Shown piece by piece: positions 14,355 to 27,700 of a stretch of 64,000 nucleotides of DNA (positions within the stretch are counted from its first letter, which is position 1; each line of letters opens with the position of its first letter). The stretch is taken from positions 59,118,001-59,182,000 of the forward strand of contig NC_133030.1 of the NCBI RefSeq assembly GCF_048771995.1, in the 5' to 3' direction. Origin of the DNA: Taeniopygia guttata (lineage: Eukaryota; Chordata; Aves; Passeriformes; Estrildidae). A model generated the notes under the pieces. It was not told the origin of the DNA. It searched no databases and saw nothing but the letters and a program-made list of their open reading frames with translations. Made by a program: the position numbers and the translations under genes.

Positions 14355-15060
14355 TCACAGAATGGTTTGGGTTGGAAGGGACTTTAAATATCATCAATTT
14401 TCATCCCCCCGTGATGAGCAGGAACACCTTCCACTAGACCATGTTGCTCCAAGCCCCATCCAACCTTGTCTTGAACACTTCCAGGGAAATGACAGGGAAC
14501 AGTTTATCCCTGCTTAAACCCTCCTTATTGTGGTACTCTAGATCTCTGTCATATCCCCACTCCCAAACATTCCCTTTTCCAGATTCAATCATGTCTTATA
14601 TGGAAGTTATTCCAAGCCTTTGATCACACTTTTTATCCTTTTTTAGAACTTTTCCAGTTTACTACATTTTTTTTTTCATATGAGGGGAGAGAACATTATT
14701 TTATGTTATGAAATAATTATACATTATTTGAGGTGTGGATGACCCATGGCTGTAGAAGGTGATGAAATTATTTTTGTTTTGCTTTCTCTTCCTTTCCTAA
14801 TAATTCCTAACATTCAATTTACCTTTTTTTTTTTTTTTTTCCTCGTGGCTGCTGAGCTCTGAACTGATGTTTTCATTCCAGATTCACTTCTTAGTCATAA
14901 TAATCAGCTCAGAGCCCATCATTTTATAATGAATCTAGGGGTTGTTTCTCTCCACATGCACCACTTTCTGTTTATACACACTGAATTTCATCTGTCACTT
15001 TATTGCCCACTCACTCAGCCTCACAAGGACCTTCTGCAACTCTTCACCCTTCACAATCCC
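14355..15060 (-). mobile_element. CR1 LINE fragment, antisense, internally diverged
   Basis: The left end reads TCACAGAATGGTTTGGGTTGG, the reverse complement of the avian CR1 3' end. It is followed by ACACCTTCCACTAGACCA and CCAAGCCCCATCCAACCTTG, all CR1 3'-region landmarks. A second block (14,860-15,060) contains TGAATTTCATCTGTCACTTT and ATTGCCCACTCACTCAG, typical of a more internal CR1 segment. A T17 run (14,824-14,840) separates them. The copy is 5'-truncated, full of stops and has no intact ORF. Confidence 0.85.
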
Positions 15061-18000
15061 ACTGTTAAAAGCCAACAGGAAGCCTGCGGCTCCTTTTGCT
15101 CAGGGGAGGTTAGCAGGGACTGAGCAATGCAGAAGACTCATCCTTGGGCAAACTTGGCTGGATTAGCTGCTCTTAGACTTCCCTCAGGACAAACTGGGCA
15201 CTAATGGGGATGCTCAGAACTTTCAGGCAAAGGAGGAGTTTTCCCAGCACGCCTCCATGGAATTCTCTGCAGCCTTCACCTAAATGGGGCCTGCCTGCAA
15301 GCCTGGCTGTGTGAGGATGGGGAGGAGGAAGGCAGGCTTGCCCTGCACAGCTGCACATGGTGCTGGGAGTTAGACTGGCTATGGTACAGCCACACGTCTG
15401 CTAATGTCAGCTCATAAAAGACCAAAAAAAAAAAAAAAAAATCGCCTTTGGTTTAAAGTTTGCCCCCTCTGCGCCCCTCCTTTTTTTCCCCCTCTCTGCT
15501 TCAAAAGAAAGACAGGTTTGAGTCTGACTCTGAAGCACCCTCTGCTACAGTATGTGCCATTTACTTTAGTAAGGCTGATTAAGTCATGCATTTACAAGTA
15601 GACCTTCCATCAGAGCTAATTTAAAGCAGATGTTCTGGGTTCCACAGCCAGGGAGGCATCAATCTGAGAATTGCAAGGGTCTCTGTAAGAGCACTGTTTT
15701 TTCTGCACTTTATAGAGCACTGGGAGTAGGTTAATTGGTGTAAAAGTTTAATTTCAAATAAGGATCCCCTTTTAAAGTTGCATATATGCATATACTTTTT
15801 ATGGAGCGTTATATTACAAAGTCAAAGTGGGGGAGAAAAATCATCCAAAAACATTTCAGGATCAAAGACACCCAACCTGTCAACTGCTAAGATATTTTTA
15901 TGGGGAAATAGGACTCACATTTTCTCCAGAAGAAGGAGAGAGAAGTAAGAAGTGGAAAAATGTTTAACTAGATTCCATGGTATATTAGAAGAAGGAGAAA
16001 AAAAAACACCCATGCCAATATGTTGGTTTCAGAACCTTCTGGCTTGGCTTCCACTGCTGAAAATATTGGCAAGAAAATGCTCTGCACTGGGAATATTTAT
16101 TAGAAAAGCAATAGATTTGTACAGTTTAACAATAGAGGGAGGATTCACAGTCGTCCATTTGCTCTCTGTTCTAACTTTCAACTACTTTTGTTTTTTATTT
16201 GCAAGCCAGAATAACTATACTTATCCCCTGAAATGATCGTCAGCACTGGCTTAGCATAATTGTATTATTTTATTAATTGTATTGCCTTTGGAGGGGTAAT
16301 GACCTGTTTCTTACACTGAAAACTGCACAGGCTACTCCCAGATGGGAGGCCAGTCTTTTTATGAAGCTTAAGTCATTTAGATTTACATTTTATGCTTATT
16401 AGAAGTTATCCGATTTTTGCCTTTAATAAAGACAACAAAAGAAACCAGATTTACCTTGAACGTCGGTTTTGTAGTGATACAGACTATGGCAGTGTTCAGC
16501 TCCAGAAAGGTTCTCTCTTCCTCCATCATTCCTGAGGGAGAATCTTATTAAATGTTGCTGCTCTTCCTGCCTTGTGCTACAGGAGCATCTATGGGCCTTG
16601 GCCAAATTTGCTTAACACTTTCCAAACCACGGCCTTGACAAAGCACCTTTGGGTCTGCCAGGGTAAGAGAGACAGAAACAGGCTGCAAACGCTTCCTGCA
16701 AAGGAGAAGTGAGTGATTTACTTGAGGCTGTAGAAAAACTATGCCCAGAGACCTCATACGTGCTTCTTCTGCATGCCAGTGTAGAACCCAAATCATAGCA
16801 GGCTCTATTTCTGATCCTGATTAAGAATTCTCATCAAACAGTGACAAAATGTGACAGAAACGCTCTTTTTTGTCATTTCTCCTTTCCCAAGTGTTTGGAG
16901 CCATTCCAGACTTGCATGACCAAGGGAGATTTGAGGGGAGCTCAGGTAGAGGGTCATTTCAGACTTTCTGGGCTGTAACCTGCAGGGTGAGCTCAGAAAA
17001 GTCATGTATACAGAGTGTAAGGCACCTAGCCCTGGCTTGTGGTCCTCTTCTCATCCTTGAACCTCAGGAATCTGTAGTGTTGTGCTACAGAAAGAATTCC
17101 ATAGTGGTGTGGTGATGTTTGAGTCTGCCACATGAGATCCACACCACATACCCAAAATTCCCACTGCCCAAAGTGCCTCACCTCTGCCCATCTGTCTGTA
17201 AGTGGCTCTGTGGGGCTATGGGGGAGCGCTGCCTGAGCCCTGTGCAGCTCAGGAACAAGGAATGTGTGGCCCTGGAAAGGGGAATGGAGGAGTTTGCTTT
17301 GGTGGATTCCCAGCAGGAGCTGAACACTGGGCATGCTGGAGGTGCTGACATGCAGGATGTTTCCCAGACAGCAGAACAGTGCAGGTGCTGTAACTACACT
17401 GGTTAATGGGCACTGTGATGAAGGGCTTGGCAGGATTTTATCCCCCAAATTAAGGGTAGCTATGTAGAAGGACCGAATCTTAAGATCTTTTGTGACTGGG
17501 AAGAGCACACCAAGCCCATCACTAAATATGTTTTTTTCCAAGGGCAGCTTGAAATGGTATTGATAGGATGAGTGAAGTTCCTGTGCAGGGTTTACACCTA
17601 TTCTTTATAGTCTGGTTTAGTGAAACACAGAGACCTGAGTGGGCTCTGTGCCCAAGGAAGAATATAATCCTTCAGGGGATATGGAACTAACAATCTCATA
17701 ATGTATTGAAGCCAAAACAGGCAGAGCACACTGGGCCAAATGCATCCTGACTGGAAATCCTGCAATTTGAGAAGGCTGCAACAGAGAGGAGTTTGACCCA
17801 ATGCGTTTTGAATTTAGAATAGATGCCAAGTAGTAACCATTCCCATGTGAAAACAGCAAACACATCTCTTTGAGACCAGTGTGTTCCAATGAAGTGCATG
17901 AACTTAAGGGTTTTTTCCTTTCCAGGTGAATAATGCAGAAAAAATTAAAAGCAGGAAATCCTGATAAGTGGTACAAGGATGTCTGTGCTACAATAGCATC

Positions 18001-18694
18001 AATCCCCATCTTCTCAGGCCCCCTTTTTCAACACCTTCTTCCCCATTAATCTCATTTTTAAAGTCCTGAAACAAGTTGCTGCCAAGCCTGATTTTTTTTT
18101 GCCAAAGTTTTTTTTTATACTCCAGCCATTTGGAATATGTATTGCGGTTCTGTTAAAATACAGAAGAGACAGAGACTGCTCAAAAAGCAATTACTAGTCA
18201 GTTTATACAAAACAGCAGTTTTGTAGGTTGTTTTGTCTTTCAAATTCACCTCTAAAAATATGGCTTCTAAATTCCATGTAGTAACTTTCAGTCCCCCAAA
18301 TGCAAACTGCGATGTCTTTAGATAGCAAATACTGAATTCTGGAGTCAGCTTTTCCAAAAGGTCTTCTGGAGCACATTGGAGTCCTCTTTACTTTAATAGG
18401 CTCTTTTGTTTTAGCTTTTACTGACATCAGTACATCCTTGGTAACTTGGGATCTCTGCACATTTTAAGCCCCAGACTTGCAGTTCTCCAAATATCTCTTC
18501 TCACAGAAAAAAAAATAGGAGTATTTACAGCACCTTTGAGAGATGTGGGAGTTGTATCTAAATCCAAACTTTAAATCCCCAAACTTCTGCTCATAAACTT
18601 CACACCCTGAAACTCTGTAGGATCCCTAATGCCCAGCAGCAAAGTTCCCTAAATTCACACTTCAGATTAGGTGCCTCCTCCTCCTTCCAGATGC
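15061..18694. other. Intergenic, no gene recognised
   Basis: Unique sequence. A 171-codon minus-strand frame (17,026-17,541) has no recognisable domain and no adjacent splice or promoter signal I can defend. 15,680-15,830 is AT-rich unique DNA of the kind often seen in conserved non-coding elements. Confidence 0.6.
15424..15441. repeat. A18 homopolymer
   Basis: Eighteen consecutive A on the plus strand, in unique sequence downstream of the 14.4-15.1 kb CR1 fragment. Confidence 0.9.
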
Positions 18695-18747
18695 TGCTGG
18701 ACACTACCAATATCACCAACCCAAACCATTCTGTGATTCTTTCTGTG
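18695..18747 (+). mobile_element. Short CR1 3' tail
   Basis: CACCAACCCAAACCATTCTG followed by TGATTCTTTCTGTG matches the sense-strand CR1 3' end, with its tail of ATTCTGTG-like octamers. Only the last ~50 bases are present. It lies just upstream of a longer CR1 in the same orientation, so they may be two insertions or one rearranged copy. Confidence 0.55.
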
Positions 18748-18810
18748 GCAAATGCTGATTCATCTCCCTGCTATCCAATGACAGGACACGTGGGAATTGT
18801 TTAAAGCTGC

Positions 18811-19030
18811 ACCAGGAGAGGTTTAGAATAGACATTGGGAAGTATTTCCTTACCAAGAGGATGGTAAGACACTGGAACAGACTTCCTAGAGAGGTGGTTG
18901 ATTCCCCAAATCTGTCTTAGTGCTTAGGAGGCATTTGGACATTTGCTCTTAATGCACTGGTCAGCCCTGAAGAGGTCATATAGTTGGACCAGATGACCAT
19001 TGTAGGTACATTCCAACTGAAATATTAATT
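18811..19030 (+). mobile_element. CR1 LINE 3' end, sense
   Basis: GAGAGGTTTAGAATAGACATT, TATTTCCTTACCAAGAGGAT, CACTGGAACAGACTTCCTAG and GTTGGACCAGATGACC follow the order of the CR1 3' region in sense orientation. The element ends in an ATTCT-rich tail that continues into a pentamer microsatellite. Confidence 0.85.
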
Positions 19031-19070
19031 CTATTCTATCCTATTCCATTCCACTCCACTCCATTCTTCT
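19026..19070. repeat. (ATTCY)n microsatellite grown from the CR1 tail
   Basis: About nine imperfect pentamers: ATTCT and ATCCT units, then ATTCC, then CACTCC. They directly follow the CR1 3' end, whose native tail is an ATTCTATG-type octamer repeat. Confidence 0.75.
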
Positions 19071-22000
19071 CAATCACTCAATTTTTATAATGAAACATGC
19101 TAGATAACCAGAATTGCAACCATAATATTGGATGTGTGTTTTCATCATTATTTTTCCTACTTCCATTTCTAAACACACAGATCAGTCTGATGTTCATAAA
19201 ATCAGGAGACAGAATGCAAGACTGTGTCCTTGGATGCATCCCTATGGATCCTGGGTTTAGTTGCTGGTGCCAAATGGGCTCTGTGCACAGCACCCCATTC
19301 AGCTCTGCCAAGACATTTCCTGCTCCCCACAAATTTATGATGTCACTTGGAGCAAAACTCATCTCAGTATCTTACTTTTATGATGGTAACTCTGTTGTGA
19401 ATCTGATATAAAAGCAGCGGTGCCCTGGCTTCTCAGCTGGTGTAAAAAGGAGAGCTGCATCCGTTTGTGCCAGCTGAGGATGTGGTTCAAGCTGTTTGGT
19501 TCAAGCTTTTCCCTGCAAGCTGTTTGCTGCAATCTCAAGGATGCTGGCAAAAATGTTAACATCAGCCAGTTGGGGGCAGGAGGGAAAAATCCCTGAAAAT
19601 TTAATATAGTTGCAGAGCAGTTTTTGTTTTTTCCATTAGTCGATATTCTCAGGTTACCAGAAAGGAATTCATGATCCTTCTCCACATTTGCTGCTATTGA
19701 AAAAAGAGATTGAAAGAGTTGAGAATAAATGGCCAGGTTGAAAACTTGCAGTGCTTGTGCTGGGGTTTGGGTTAGGGCCCTTACCAATAGAGGGCTGATT
19801 AGGCATCCATTTCCCAGTCCTCAGCAATGAGATTAGGAAGTGCAGGAAATTCATTGTCTTGAGCTTGCCACTGCTGGCTTGCTCCAACAGCCATCCATCA
19901 AGGGAGTGACAAGCTCAAACTGTCCATGTCAATCTGCAGCTGCCTTTAATCACACACAGATTTATGGGGCACCCCCCTCGCCCCCCGTGGAGATCTAGAA
20001 ACTGTGCTTTGTTTTGCCTTGACATATATTTTTCCATTTAAGATGAAGAAGTATGAGTCCTATTAAGCTGCACTGCAGCTAAGAAGCAGAAGGGGCAAAG
20101 CTCTGCCTGAAATGGAGGAAATGATGATGTAATTTTGAACCATTTAGGACTAAAGGGATTAAAAGCTTTGGAGTAGGATTTGGAAAGTCTCTGGTGTTAC
20201 GTAGAGTAGGGTTATATCTCCTGCTTCCCCATCTGGACAGAGAGGACCTTTTTCCTATTTACTGGTATGGGGGCTGTTGTAGCTGTGCTGCTTACGAAGC
20301 ACCATGGTACTTCACACTCCATCATCATGTCCATCACAAACCCTCCTGTCCTGGGAGGGATCACAACATCACAGTCAACATTTGCTGCAGGGTAAAGCTT
20401 GCCCCAAAAGTCTGGTCTCAAGCTGAAGAGCAGCAGGGGCACAAGGCATGATCAGGCTTGGAAGCTTTCCACTTTCTAGTAACATTACACTTACCTCATT
20501 TTCTAAAATGAGCATTTCTAGCCATTATCAACAACCCCAGACCAGGGGCTGATGCTCCTTTTCCATGTGTTCAGACAGCTCGCTGTCCAGTCCCTGCAAG
20601 GATTTATATCCCCACTGCTCTGGTGGTGGGACGCATGTCCTGGGTGATCCTGGCCAGGCACACCTCGCTCCAGGGGCTGTGTAACACCTCAGCAGGCTCA
20701 GCAGCTCCTTGGCTCACCTCCCCATCCCATCTGCTGCTCTCTGATGCTCCAGGCAGGGGCTGCACACACAGGGACGTGGCTGGTTTTCCTCAACCTCCCC
20801 TCGGCCATTCTGCTCATCCACAAGAGGTCCAAGGGAACATGGGTGAAGTCATTGTGTGCTGCTGAAGCCCTGAGTGGTTCTTGCAGTGCTGTCTTCTAGC
20901 AGTTTAATGGGTTTTAGGGGTCTCACTGGCTCTTTCCATTAAGAGAAGAAACTCACTTTAGTTATTTTTCAAAGTTAATGATCAAAACCTCTTTATGAAC
21001 TCAAATCCTCGTTATTAACCAAATCTAGTTTCTCTGAGCAGAGCACAAATCAAATAACATGTGGGGACAACACCTGGTCTTACTGTAATCAGCAGCTCCC
21101 CTCTGTTCTCTGTCCCTTTCCGTGTTACTCTCTCGAGGCTGGGCTCTAAGAACATTTCTGGCTGCAGCTCAGGTCTTTGGTTCCTTCTCTTTTTGCTGCC
21201 TTTCCCCCTCTTACTGCTCCTCTCATGTCCAGACACATGATCAAGCCAGAGCTGTATTCTGTCAGAAATGCTCTTGTCAGGTTTATCACGAAGTTGAATT
21301 TGTCAGCTACAGATATGTCCATATCAAATACAAGACAGGGATATCGAGCTAAGAATAAGTCAGCAAATGGCAAGAAATAAATTACTTCTTAATCTCCAAG
21401 AACAGAAGTGGTATTTTGACAGGTGTTCTGGCCATGCTTTAAGGGATAATCAAACTCCCTGCATGCTCTAAACACATGGAAAGTCAGTATACATGCAAAA
21501 AAGTGGCCATATCCCCTAGTAAAAACCTGACTGAGAAATACCTGCATTGCAGATGTATTTTCAAAGCCTGTTCTGTAATTACTCTGCTATATGGAAACAC
21601 AGCATGAAGTTGTGGTCTGCTCCCATTTGTTTTTATCACAAAGCAGGCAAATAAAATCAGCTATTCAGGCATGCTGAAATAACATTAAGAGCCTGATAAA
21701 TTTGCAAGTGCAATCACAGATGCAAGTCAGAAGATATTTACAATTCAAAGAGCATCAGTCCAATTCAAGAGGCTTCCAAAGATCTGCATTCTAACCTGTC
21801 TCCAATGTCAGAATAATTAGAGTGTTATATGCTCTGATAACAACTTTCTCGCGTTCCTTATCTGAATAGAAATAGCACAGGGACTGTCTCACTCAGGAGA
21901 TTGTAAATCAAAAGTGAAATGACAGTTTTAGTGGAGGCTCTGGGATTTATTTCAGCTGAAGACCTGCCCATGCCATGATGACACACAAGCCGGCCATAAA

Positions 22001-24291
22001 GGCAGCGCTAAATGAATCTTAAAAACGCTAAGAGAGATCCAGTTTACTCTCAGAAGAGGTCAGTGATTTACGGGATTCATATTCCTGTATTGTTTTTATT
22101 GTTATTATTTTATGACAAGGTTCATCCAGGGTCAGTTGAGACTCCAGAGTTCTCTGTAGCTGAGCTGTGCCTGTTGCAGTGGCTGATAAAAGAGGGAGGG
22201 AAGAAATTTCCATCTATCCCATGCCTGAGAGTGCATTTCTGCTGGAGGCTGGAGTGCTGCTCCATAGGGAGCAGGGCTGGGGATAACTCCTCTGGAGCAG
22301 CTCCCAACAGGAGCATTTTGAAGTTGCCCAAAAATTTGTTTTTTCAGCAGCACAAACCACTGGTGGCAGGTACATCCTGCTTGGTTCCTGAGACTCTGTG
22401 TAATGGAAAACAAGCCTATGTAAGCCAGAGGGCAGCTCGTGGACATTGTCCCACATTTCTGCTTAGATTCACATGAATCTGGTGATCCTCCTAATTAAAA
22501 CAAGGTTTGTGTGGCACTAGTACAAAAATGAGTATGGTATTCTCTTTTGGAAGGCCAGGAAACCATAATTGCCCAGAAGAAAAATATTGGGCCAAGTCCA
22601 AAAGTCCTCTTTGCTCAAAAAATATTCCACAAGGACAAAGACAGTAGAGTTCTTTTGAGGCATCACAAGCTGTATACCTTAGCAAAGCTGAAATAATGTG
22701 GCAAAGCCATTTCATAGGCTGTCTATTGCATGCAAGCAGGGAAAAAATACACAAGCAAACCCACTATTGCTTGCCAGTGTCCAAGAACCAGGGAAAATTT
22801 AGTTTTGACTAATTTTCTCTTCTCTTCTCTTTCTCTCTGTGCCCTCTTCAGAGCAATTACAGGTAGACATCCAGCAAATTTCAGTGTTCAGGCTGAGTTC
22901 TTCAGCTGTTTCCCACATCTACTGTGCTCACTACAGGTACAAGAAAAAATGGTGAAGTATCTCAAGATACTTTTGACACTTTGAGAGGTGGCTCAAGACA
23001 ACTTGTAATAAATTATGTTTACACAATGATAAACAGCAATTGACTGGTAGGCTGAAAACAGCAACATGGTTTCCCAAAATTTATGTTTATTCCTGTCACC
23101 TGGGAAGGTGACATTAGCTAGTCCTTATGCCTGGAAAGAGTTTGGTCCTGAGCCCTGACAGACAGGTGGACTTTTGCCATCAGCCTGGCAGAAAGCTTCC
23201 CTTCAATTCCAGATGCACAAAATTAAATCTGTGAGTTCTGGTCAGTGTTGCCATTGCTGGCTTTCACAGGGTGGTTTAAAAGGGCTTTTTCCCATTGTTT
23301 TTCCAAGGACCTGCCCAAAAATGTTTCCATCCAAACCACCATCGTGCAAAACTCCAGCAGAGGAGAGAAGAACAATAGCACACGAGGTTCCAAGTTCAAT
23401 AGCAATTTCAAGGATTTTGGCTGTTACAGTTAATGAGTGGCAGTTTCTCTCAGGCCTCCTTTCCTTAACCCTTAATAGCCAAGGCTTGGAAAACTGCTCA
23501 TTGAGAGGGCAAAGAGGTCAAAAAACCCAGACATGAATTATTAAGAAAGCAAAACTAAAAAATTTATAAGTGTTTTGAAGCAAAAATATCAGATAAAATG
23601 AGATTTTATTTCTATTTCCACTTTTGCTAAAGTAATGCATGAGACTGAAGGGTGGGGTTCAGAGTCTGGATTTTGGGCCGGGCTATTTTAGAAGGCTGAA
23701 GACAGTCCAACAGTTGCTCTAGGGCAAGCACTTCCCAACTTTAGGGTGTTTTAAAAATATATGTTTCCTGATCTAAAATCTGTGGCTTGGGCATGTTTCT
23801 AAACATTTCTTTTTCTTGAAAAGAAAGAAAAATCATCATATGGTGAAACTACCTTGTCCCACTTTCCCTTCCAAAAGGCATGGGGGGGCGAGGGGGAGTG
23901 ATAGATAAAAGTCTGAAATCCAGAAAAATGGGGAGACCTGCTGTTCCCCAAAAATTATGCACAAACCAGTTCTAAAGGACAGCAAAATCATCTCTTAGCT
24001 CCTGTGTGGGGAGAGCCTGACATCTGTGAGGAGGAGGCAGCAGCTCCTCACAGGCCGTGTAAGAGGACAAACACCTCCCAGCAGCTGCCACCCAACCCTC
24101 AGCTCCAGATTATTTATCAATAAATATAACTAACATGGTCTTCTCCCAGTTTGCATTCTGAATTGCAAGTGTCTGTCTATAGCCTTGATGAGAGCATTAT
24201 TCTTCATGAGTACATCTGCATGATTTCACACGTACTTGAAATAGCTCTTCTACTCCACAAAGGCCTGCAACAAAAAGTACTCAAACAAAAT
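19071..24291. other. Intergenic, no gene recognised
   Basis: Mostly unique sequence. A 154-codon plus-strand frame (22,012-22,476) overlaps open frames on the other strand and looks like chance. 21,540-21,960 is a repeat-free AT-rich stretch and a candidate conserved element. Confidence 0.6.
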
Positions 24292-24306
24292 AAAAAAAAA
24301 AAAAAA
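24292..24306. repeat. A15 run beside the LTR-like element
   Basis: Fifteen A followed by an A-rich stretch up to the left boundary of the LTR-like element. It may be a pre-existing A-rich site. Confidence 0.85.
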
Positions 24307-24329
24307 CCCAAAACAAAAAAATACCAACG

Positions 24330-24785
24330 TGTCCCCCGACACAGCTGATGCCTTGGAGTGGTACCTAGAACACAGGCTAGACAAGATTAAGAGAATAAAA
24401 TGGGTATTTATTAAAGGCCTTCAAACAGGTTCACCTTGGGCAGTCAGAAGCCTTCCAGAGGCCTCACCCAAGCTGGACAATGGTAATGAGTTTTTCAGAG
24501 TATTATAAGTTTGGTCCATTTACATATCAGGGGTTAATGCTCCAATTACAGCTTCAGGGAATTAAGTTATACACTCCCAGTTTGCTCCCCCCCAAATTCA
24601 ATTTTTGTTTGTACTTTTTGGGGCCTGAGGCAGTAGGGTGTCCTTGAATTTCAGGCCTAGAGGGATTGTTTTGTCTAGCCAAAATGTGAAGACAGCTAAC
24701 TAACACTTCATATGAAATTTGGAATTAAACATTAATGCAGTACAGAATTTGAAAACTATAAAAGCTAAAATCCTAATCTATCACA
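24330..24785 (-). mobile_element. Solo LTR-like element of an endogenous retrovirus, antisense
   Basis: A 456-base block begins TG and ends CA. Read on the minus strand it holds a TATA-like TTTTATAG near its start (about 24,757-24,764) and an AATAAA (24,410-24,415) near its end, the layout expected of an LTR. The stretch with GGTTCACCTTGGGCAGTCAG and CATATCAGGGGTTAATGCTC resembles LTRs I associate with passerine ERVs. No second LTR, primer-binding site or gag/pol/env remnant lies next to it, so it would be a solo LTR. I could not find matching target-site duplications (flanks CAACG and GCCAG), so exact ends and family are uncertain. Confidence 0.65.
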
Positions 24786-27700
24786 GCCAGGGGATTATGA
24801 GAGCCCTCCAGGCCAGAGCTTGAGAGAGGGCTCAAATGAAGGAAAATGTGCCACAAGGAAGGACACAGGATTTCAACCTCCAGCATGAGAAAATCCATTA
24901 TTTCATGGGAGTTTAGCACCCTGCCAGGCACTGCTGCTGTACACAGCCCTCTGAGCTGGTTGTTCCTTCTGCAGCAGAGTAAGAGAAGGATTTAACCTGT
25001 GAGACACAGGAGTGTGTTCTGCCACACTTCCCTGCACCAGGATCTTGTGGCCTCCAGTGCCCCATTTTTGCTGACCCCAAAGTACTTTCCTCCCTCCCTC
25101 TGCCTCAATTTCCAAACCCCATGAGTATAAATGGTGTCACAGATGGGAACAGACCAAAACTGGGGCTTGTCCTGCAGGACAATAGGAATCAATTCAAAAT
25201 ATCAGCACCTTGGTGTTACCTGAGATACTTCATTTGCTGGTGGTATTCTAAAGACTTTTGTCCATCTTGGGAACAGGGTAAATCCTCCAGTGCAGCTCTG
25301 GAGAAAAGAAGAGGCCCTCACATTCATGGTGAATGCTTGTCACAGTCCCTGTGTGACAGCTCAGCATTTGATATGAATGGGGGAGGAGGCTGGCAGCAAG
25401 TGAAGATCTTCAGCTTAATTACCTTGAATAATTTGCCTGCAGGTGCTGTGCAGGTGGTCTGAGCCCTGAGGCACTGACCTAGGAAAAGCCATGGGAATTC
25501 TGCATCCTGCTCCCATCTCAGCTGCAGTTCTGGGATGCTGAAAAAACCCACAGATTCCTCATTTTAATCCACAGTTATCAACTTAGAGTTGCTTCAAAAG
25601 AAGAGGAAAAAATTGATGTCATTGTTAAGCTTAACTCCATTCATTTTAGCAGCTTGTTCCACGTCAGCTTTAAAAGAAGTGGAGAACTTCCTCAGAGATG
25701 AGAAGAGCATTCCTCAGCTAAACCCTGCAGACATTTACAACCCAAACCAAAACACACATTCTTTCCTGAGGCTGGCCAGGCAGCCACTGGGAGTCACCCC
25801 CTCCTGAACAATGATGTTTTAAAATATTCTGGGGTTTTAGTTAGCCAGTGACAAACTCTCATTAAATGTGCTCGAATTTTTCTTCTCCAGGCCACTGACT
25901 TGAGGGTTATCATGTCTGCATTAAGGTTCAAAGCTGTTTAACAGCTCTTTGAGTGCAATTCTCAAGATGTACGGATCTTGTGAGTCACAGTGGTTTCTAA
26001 AGAGAAGCAGTCATTTTTATCTTGGATTATCAGTAAAATCTAATTTCTGTGAACAAATAAAAAAGACATGACACCATTCTGTGCTTTGACATTCAGGAAT
26101 TTGACATGAAATAATGTTACTAGTTTATGCTACTTGCTCTATTGGTTTCTAAAATCAGATACAAGTCTGTGATCAATGCATATATTTCTTAACATTTCAT
26201 GTGCACTGCTTGGGGTTCATCCCAAGAAACAATTACAATCCTTCCCACACCCAGAAAACATATTGGCTAAGGCTCAATATAGGCTAATCCCAAATTTACA
26301 AAGAATCTAGAGGCTTCCTTCACATGCTCAGGGCCAAGCTTCTGGGTGAGAGGTTAGAAAAATACTTTCTGGGGAATTGTCATTCAGAATGCAGAAGATT
26401 CCCTTAGACTCAGCATGGACAGAGGACATGAATTACCCCCTGTGCATTTTAGGGTAAAGAAATTCAGCATATTCTGAGACTACTTCAGAATTCACTTTTT
26501 ACACAGAAGTTGTCCACTGGTATCAAAAACTGAAATGCAACAAAGAGGTACAGAAAAGGATCAAAAGAAATGACTGTTCAAAGAAGGAGAGAGCAGGAAT
26601 ATTGAAACCTAAGGAATTCCACGCTGTTTGGCATATCTGAAATTCATGTTCCTGCCTTACAACCAAGAACCTGTTGTACCATAAAAGAAACCCTTATTTT
26701 AGCACCCTTTTTGTGATGCAAGAGGTGATGGATATGAAGTTCTTTGGAGAGGAGTTGAAAGCAAATGGGATTTGCTTTTGCTGGAGTACAGGACAGTTCT
26801 GTAGCATGGGATTTTTTTATAATAAATGTTTGGAGAGCTGTAACTGCTGTGTGTGTACACGTGGGTGTCTTGTCACCTCCCTCGGTCCGGATGGTTTCGG
26901 GGTGTTTCCACGAGGAGGATACATATGCTGAGCTGTGGTCAGATGCCACTTCAGTGCCATTCTGTTTATTTTTAGGATATGCAAACTGATCCCCGTGTGC
27001 CAGGATGTGATGGGATCAAACAGCAGGAGGCTGCTTCTCTGCTCGCCCCCACGCTGCCCCAAACCTTTTGTTCTTTGTTCTTCTTCAGGATGTGCCTTAT
27101 GTTTGCTTTATCCCTCGCTGCTCTTGCCCACTCTTCTCTATCAAATAGCATCAGCCTCTTTATCATAGGAAATAGAAATGTCCTGGGACTGTCTCCATAT
27201 CCTTCTAGCCTCTCCACTCAGTTTTTCATTATTTGCCCTGTGCTCTGCTCTGTTTCTTTTTTCTTTTTGGCTGCCACTGGATAAAGGATCTGTTTCACTT
27301 TAGAAGGAAAGGAGCAGTGAGACCTGCCCCAACCTGAGACCAAACACACCCTTTGGGAGGCTGTTTTCCATCTTCTCCTGCCTCTTGCTGGGGCAACACC
27401 AGGCAGAGAGAAGGACTGTGGGCAGGTCACAAATGGCACAGCCACAATCAGGAGCCTCAGCTTTGTGTCATAATGCTTTCATGCCACGAGCTCAGTCTGA
27501 GCTCTCTCCTCTACAAACCTCCTGGGGGGATTTTAATCTTCCTGCTTGTTTTTGTTACATCTGCCTTTTGAGAGAGTCCCTGAGGAATATTTATTCTTTC
27601 TTTGGAATCTGCTGTCTCTTTCATAAACTCTTTCTCACTTCTCCTATGAAAACATGTCCAGAACAGAGCTCCTTCCAGTTTCCAATTTAATTTTATTCCT

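Noticed and set aside
17026..17541. 171-codon minus-strand frame
   Set aside because: No domain, no splice context, and a shorter plus-strand frame overlaps it. Probably chance.
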